Source of the DNA: Acidimicrobiaceae bacterium
GTDB lineage: Bacteria; Actinomycetota; Acidimicrobiia; Acidimicrobiales; RAAP-2
Length of the DNA: 8,187 bases
Direction of reading: 5' to 3'
Assembly (NCBI GenBank): GCA_030838245.1
Contig: JAUTXB010000261.1
Coordinates: 1-8,187, forward strand
The translations under genes and the position numbers were made by a program. Under the pieces are notes generated by a model. The model was not told the DNA's origin and ran no database searches. It saw only the letters and a list, made by a program, of their open reading frames with translations. The first letter of the stretch is position 1; each line of letters opens with the position of its first letter. Shown piece by piece: positions 5,523 to 8,187 of the stretch.

Positions 5523-6080
5523 ATGGCCGACGCCATCACCCTGTTGCGAGAGGACCACCGGACGGTGGAGAAGCTGTTCAAGTCGTTTGAAAAGGCGGGC
5601 CCGAACGCCCTGAAGACCAAGGCGCGACTCGTCGAGGGGATGATCCGCGAGTTGACCATTCACGCCTCGATCGAAGAGCAGATCTTCTATCCGGGAATCC
5701 GCCAGGAGGCGAGCGACCTGGGTGCAGATGTCCTCGAGGCCCTCGAGGAGCACCATGTCGTCAAATGGCTCCTGTCCGAGCTCGACGGGTTGGATCCGTC
5801 TGCTGAACGGTTCAACGCCAAGGTGACGGTCATGATCGAGAGCGTCCGGCATCACGTGAGGGAGGAAGAGGGAGAGCTGTTCCCGGCCGTCCGGAAGGAA
5901 CTGAGCCGGCAGGCGCTCGTGGCCATGGGCGATGCGTTGGTTGCGGCCAAGAAGGGGGCGCCGACCAAGCCCCGGCCTCGCATGCCGGACGAGCCGCCGA
6001 TGAACCGATTTGCCGATGTCGGAGCGGGTGCCGTGGACCGGGCAGTTGGCGCCCTCAGGCACGCGGCGGCCAGCCGATAG
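5523..6080 (+). CDS. Hemerythrin (HHE cation-binding) domain protein
   Basis: A 185-residue protein whose first 125 or so residues form a four-helix hemerythrin-like domain. The expected di-iron ligands are visible in order: H12 (REDHR), H47 and E51 (HASIEEQIFYP), H77/H78 (LEEHH), and H110/H111 with E115 (RHHVREEEGELFP). Bacterial HHE proteins bind O2, NO or peroxide products, or buffer iron, usually under oxidative, nitrosative or osmotic stress. The C-terminal 60 residues are Pro/Lys/Arg-rich (KKGAPTKPRPRMPDEPP) and probably disordered, ending in a short Ala-rich helix. Start: ATG 5523, with AAGGAG eight bases upstream. A SigF-type promoter lies just before it, and a HAD phosphatase follows 33 bases after its stop, so the two are probably co-transcribed. 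The molecular partner is unknown. Confidence 0.9.
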   Translation: MADAITLLREDHRTVEKLFKSFEKAGPNALKTKARLVEGMIRELTIHASIEEQIFYPGIRQEASDLGADVLEALEEHHVVKWLLSELDGLDPSAERFNAKVTVMIESVRHHVREEEGELFPAVRKELSRQALVAMGDALVAAKKGAPTKPRPRMPDEPPMNRFADVGAGAVDRAVGALRHAAASR

Positions 6081-6113
6081 CGCCGAGCTGGGTCAGAGCA
6101 CGACGGGACCGGT

Positions 6114-6788
6114 ATGAGCGATCGACTCCGGTCGGGCGTCCTGTTCGATGTCGATGGGACACTGGCCGACACCAACTACCTGCACACCATGGCCTGGTCC
6201 AGGGCCCTGCACGATGTCGGCGAGTGGGCGCCCATGAACGCCATCCACCGTCTCATCGGCATGGGCGGAGACCAACTCGTTCCCACCGTGCTCGGCCACG
6301 AAAGCTCTGCGGCAGCCAACGCTCGACCTTCTCGTTACAAAGAGCTCATAGGCGAAGCCCGGATCTACCCGGGGGCGCATGACCTCATCTGGCGTCTCCA
6401 CAACGAGGGCATCGCCGTGGTGATCGCCACCTCGGCGCCCGGTGACGAACTCGACTCGTTGCTCGAGTTGCTCGACGCCGACAAGGCCATCGACGCCGTG
6501 ACCACCGCCGACGACGTGGAATCGTCGAAACCGGACCCCGAGGTGTTCCGGAAGGCAATGGCTGCAGGGGCGATCGACCCGTGCCGTGCATTGGCCGTTG
6601 GGGACAGTGTCTGGGACGTGCAGGCAGCTCGGGCCGCAGGGATCGGCTGCATTGGCGTCGAGACCGGAGGATTCAGTCAGCACGAGCTGGCCGAGGCTGG
6701 TGCCGTCCGCGTCTATCGCGATGTCCAAGAGCTGCTCGACCAGTTCCTGACGGGACCACTAGCCAACCTGACCACTGGGTCTCGGTAG
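6114..6788 (+). CDS. HAD-family phosphatase (phosphoglycolate phosphatase-like)
   Basis: A 224-residue HAD hydrolase of the Gph / beta-phosphoglucomutase-like subfamily (helical cap type C1). Motif I is FDVDGTLADT, with nucleophile D12 and acid/base D14. The cap helices follow at about residues 20-85. Motif II is IATSAP (T106/S107), motif III is K139 in SSKPDPEVF, and motif IV is GDSVWDV (D164, D168). All catalytic residues are present, so it should be an active cytoplasmic phosphatase on a small phosphorylated metabolite. The natural substrate cannot be read from sequence, and phosphoglycolate is only the family's best-known one. It follows the hemerythrin gene by 33 bases with no visible promoter or terminator between them and only a weak ribosome-binding site. 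Expression from the hemerythrin promoter is therefore the simplest reading, and would make it a general-stress gene. Confidence 0.85.
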   Translation: MSDRLRSGVLFDVDGTLADTNYLHTMAWSRALHDVGEWAPMNAIHRLIGMGGDQLVPTVLGHESSAAANARPSRYKELIGEARIYPGAHDLIWRLHNEGIAVVIATSAPGDELDSLLELLDADKAIDAVTTADDVESSKPDPEVFRKAMAAGAIDPCRALAVGDSVWDVQAARAAGIGCIGVETGGFSQHELAEAGAVRVYRDVQELLDQFLTGPLANLTTGSR

Positions 6789-6814
6789 GCGAGCTCGGGC
6801 CCAGTGCAAAACGA

Positions 6815-6832
6815 GGGCGTGGCCGCCCATTT
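6815..6832 (+). terminator. Short terminator-like hairpin after the HAD gene
   Basis: GGGCG (6815-6819) pairs with CGCCC (6824-6828) around TGGC, followed by ATTT. It lies 26 bases after the HAD stop, where the hemerythrin-HAD transcript should end. The stem is short and the T-run weak. Confidence 0.35.
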
Positions 6833-6853
6833 CCAGGTGCTAAATTTGGGGTG
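6829..6853 (+). promoter_or_regulatory. Degenerate SigF-like promoter candidate before the STAS gene
   Basis: ATTT (6829-6832), 16 bases, then GGGTG (6849-6853). This has the same spacer length as the promoter at 5461-5485 but carries one mismatch in each box. A transcript from it would have a leader of about 43 bases. Partner-switch genes are often under their own sigma factor, which makes it plausible but unproven. Confidence 0.25.
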
Positions 6854-6903
6854 TCGGCTTAGACAGTCAGGTCGTTCGTCGTCCGCTTGCGGATTTTTGG
6901 GCT

Positions 6904-7242
6904 ATGACCGACTTTGCGTTGTTCGATGTGACCATAAAGTACGACGGCCGCACAGCATCAACCCACCCAAGCACGGTGACGGTGGCGGGCGAGGTCGATC
7001 TGGTCACGGCGCCGCGGCTGCGCCAGGCCCTCGTCGAGATCTTGGAAGCCGGCGAGGCCGACGCCGTCGTTGACTTGTCGGCGGTCGAGTTCATCGACGC
7101 CTCGGGAATTGGGGTATTGGTCTGGGCGGCACACGAGGCTAATGACCGAGGAGGTCGGCTGACCCTGCGCCAGCCAAGCCCCGCGGTGCGACTCGTGCTC
7201 GGCCTGGTGGAGCTCAACGGTGCTCTTCACATCGAGGCCTGA
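6904..7242 (+). CDS. STAS-domain anti-sigma factor antagonist (SpoIIAA/RsbV-like)
   Basis: A 112-residue protein that is a single STAS domain. The core beta-strand VTVAGEVDLVTAPRLRQAL (about residues 25-43) is the classic G-E-(I/V)-D-x-x-(T/S)-A-P signature. The phosphorylation loop is VEFIDASGIGVLV, with Ser67 as the expected phospho-acceptor (DASG here, where DSSG is commoner). In this family the unphosphorylated form binds an anti-sigma kinase and frees its sigma factor, and phosphorylation of the Ser by that kinase switches it off. The natural partner candidate is the HATPase encoded convergently just beyond its 3' end (16-bp gap). Start: ATG 6904. No good Shine-Dalgarno is visible, so translation may be weak or depend on structure. 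Residues 10-22 (IKYDGRTASTHPS) are a slightly long hydrophilic N-terminal insert. Confidence 0.9.
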   Translation: MTDFALFDVTIKYDGRTASTHPSTVTVAGEVDLVTAPRLRQALVEILEAGEADAVVDLSAVEFIDASGIGVLVWAAHEANDRGGRLTLRQPSPAVRLVLGLVELNGALHIEA

Positions 7243-7258
7243 CACGCGGTCCGCTAAC

Positions 7259-7657
7259 TCAGCATGGGACTTCCAACTCGAACCACACCGATTTTCCGTG
7301 GTCCGTGACATCGACTCCCCACCGACTGGCGGCGGCGTTGACGATCGACAGGCCTCGACCCGTCTCGGACCTTGAGCTCGGGGGCTGGTGAACGGGCAAC
7401 ATCGTGCCCTCGTCAGCGACGGCTATGCGCACGCAGCCCGGGTCAACTACCACCGCCAACGAGATTGCCCCTTCACCGTGTACCACGGCATTGGCGACGA
7501 GCTCGTCGACCAGCAACGCCGACATCTCCACAACAGCGCCATCCAGGCTGGCGAGCGCTCCGCGCACCGCCAAACGAGCACTTCGGACCGAGTCCGGACT
7601 GTGGGGCAAGGAGAAGACGAACTCGTCCACCTCGTCATTCCTACCCGTCGACACCAC
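7259..7657 (-). CDS. Anti-sigma regulatory factor, HATPase_c_2 (RsbW/SpoIIAB-like)
   Basis: A 132-residue GHKL ATPase of the RsbW type. The N-box LLVDELVANAVVHG contains E52, N56 and H60, the G1 box is VADEG (residues 81-85), and the G2 box ETGRGLSIVNAAASRWGV (98-115) gives the ATP lid. These are the residues needed to bind ATP and phosphorylate a STAS partner on Ser. There is no sensor or phosphatase domain, so it is a stand-alone kinase / anti-sigma protein. Such proteins sequester a SigB/SigF-type sigma factor or act elsewhere in a switch cascade. No sigma gene is in the window. Start: GTG 7657, with GGAGG (minus strand, 7669-7665) seven bases upstream. A second GTG follows immediately and could be used. 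The gene converges on the STAS gene instead of sharing an operon with it. Confidence 0.88.
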   Translation of the reverse strand: MVSTGRNDEVDEFVFSLPHSPDSVRSARLAVRGALASLDGAVVEMSALLVDELVANAVVHGEGAISLAVVVDPGCVRIAVADEGTMLPVHQPPSSRSETGRGLSIVNAAASRWGVDVTDHGKSVWFELEVPC

Positions 7658-7816
7658 CTACCAACCTCCGTGCCAATGGCGGTGCCACCCAGATCTGGAC
7701 GGCACCCTCGTTGCGGGATGGGCTTCGCCTGGGGAGGCGGGCCCAGGCCGTGCACCGCTCACGCTGGGAGACATGAGCCTGAGCGACGGACGTTCGCTCC
7801 ACCCGATCGAAGTCGC

Positions 7817-7822
7817 TACCGT
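7817..7822 (+). promoter_or_regulatory. Candidate -10 element (TACCGT) for the GAF gene
   Basis: TACCGT fits the TAnnnT actinobacterial -10 pattern and ends seven bases before ATG 7830, which would give a leaderless transcript. A loose -35 (TTCGCT, 7793-7798) lies 18 bases upstream. It is the main reason for preferring ATG 7830 over ATG 7773. Confidence 0.3.
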
Positions 7823-7829
7823 CGAAGGC

Positions 7830-8187
7830 ATGAGCGATGACTCTCAAGTGGACCTTGCCACCACGTTCAGTGAGATAGCTCGAGCACTCGTTGCCGAGCA
7901 GGACGCCCATGCCACGTTGAAGCGGATCGTGCAGCTCGCCGTCGAGACAATCGACGCGTGCCAGCATTGCGGTGTCTCGATTGTCGAGGGCCGGCACATC
8001 AGTTCTCCGGCCTCGAGCGACGCCGTACCGGCCATTGTGGACAGGCTGCAGTCGGAAACCGGAGAGGGACCGTGCGTGGACGCCATCAAAGACCACGAGG
8101 TGTTCCAGACCGGCCGGCTATCAGAGGAAACCCGGTGGCCGAACTTTGCTCATCGCGCCAGTACCGAGTCGGGGGTCGAGAGCATCC
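7830..8187 (+). CDS. GAF-domain sensor, probable GAF-ANTAR protein (3' end outside window)
   Basis: An open frame with no stop before the window edge (119 codons visible). The sequence LATTFSEIARALVAEQDAHATL, then RIVQLAVETIDACQHCGVSIV, then LQSETGEGPCVDAI and TRWPNFAHRAS is the standard pattern of GAF domains in actinobacterial GAF-ANTAR proteins, which sense a small ligand or redox state and bind nascent RNA to prevent termination. The ANTAR part would lie beyond 8187 and is inferred. A GAF protein without ANTAR, or one feeding a phosphatase, is the alternative. Cys45 and Cys48 (CQHC) and Cys82 are possible redox or metal positions. Start: ATG 7830 fits the conserved start of the domain and a leaderless promoter. 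ATG 7773 is in frame and would add 19 residues, with a GGGAG only two bases away. It is divergent from the anti-sigma gene. Confidence 0.85.
   Translation, partial: MSDDSQVDLATTFSEIARALVAEQDAHATLKRIVQLAVETIDACQHCGVSIVEGRHISSPASSDAVPAIVDRLQSETGEGPCVDAIKDHEVFQTGRLSEETRWPNFAHRASTESGVESI

Noticed and set aside
7372..7840. Plus-strand ORFs (134 and 150 residues) across the anti-sigma gene
   Set aside because: Antisense shadows of the HATPase gene. The minus frame has N, G1 and G2 boxes and a good ribosome-binding site.
7641..8096. 151-residue minus-strand ORF opposite the GAF gene
   Set aside because: No recognisable motif. The plus strand gives a clear GAF domain continuing past the window edge.

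Overview
The window is GC-rich, densely coded DNA that looks actinobacterial, probably a soil or freshwater member of the Actinomycetota. The reasons are GTG starts, ATGA stop/start overlaps, a short DUF6186-like membrane protein, and a STAS / HATPase / GAF signalling set. A SigF/SigB-type promoter (GTTT-N16-GGGTA) fits the same picture. No rRNA or ribosomal-protein marker is present, so a finer placement is not supported.

Layout. (1) 1-127 is the right end of an IS200/IS605-family (TnpB-type) transposon: a possible tnpB tail, a terminal hairpin, and a TTCAA end that matches the 3' end of a TnpB-associated omegaRNA. (2) The element sits inside a gene for an HD-domain metalloenzyme. Only the C-terminal part of that gene is left in the window (128-451), and it resumes at the Asp of the expected HD motif. 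(3) 521-1156 encodes a KsgA/Erm-family rRNA adenine methyltransferase-like protein. A possible short leader ORF on a leaderless transcript overlaps its start. (4) After a gap with two mutually exclusive hairpins, 1428-3006 is a tight three-gene operon joined by ATGA overlaps: a serine alpha/beta hydrolase, a four-helix membrane protein and a small DUF6186-like membrane protein. (5) A large FUSC-family efflux-type membrane protein (5427-3031, minus strand) converges on that operon. (6) Divergent from it, a hemerythrin-domain protein and a HAD phosphatase form a probable two-gene operon (5523-6788) behind the SigF-like promoter. (7) A STAS anti-sigma antagonist (6904-7242, plus) converges on an RsbW-like anti-sigma ATPase (7657-7259, minus). 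A GAF-domain protein, probably GAF-ANTAR, starts at about 7830 and runs off the window.

How the parts may fit together (inference). The right half reads as a stress-response neighbourhood. Partner-switch regulators (STAS, HATPase) and a GAF sensor lie about 1.5 kb from a hemerythrin gene that carries the promoter type such regulators usually control. A weaker copy of the same promoter, with the same 16-nt spacer, lies upstream of the STAS gene. The left half records a transposon insertion into a catabolic HD enzyme next to an Erm-like methyltransferase. I see no CRISPR array, tRNA or rRNA.
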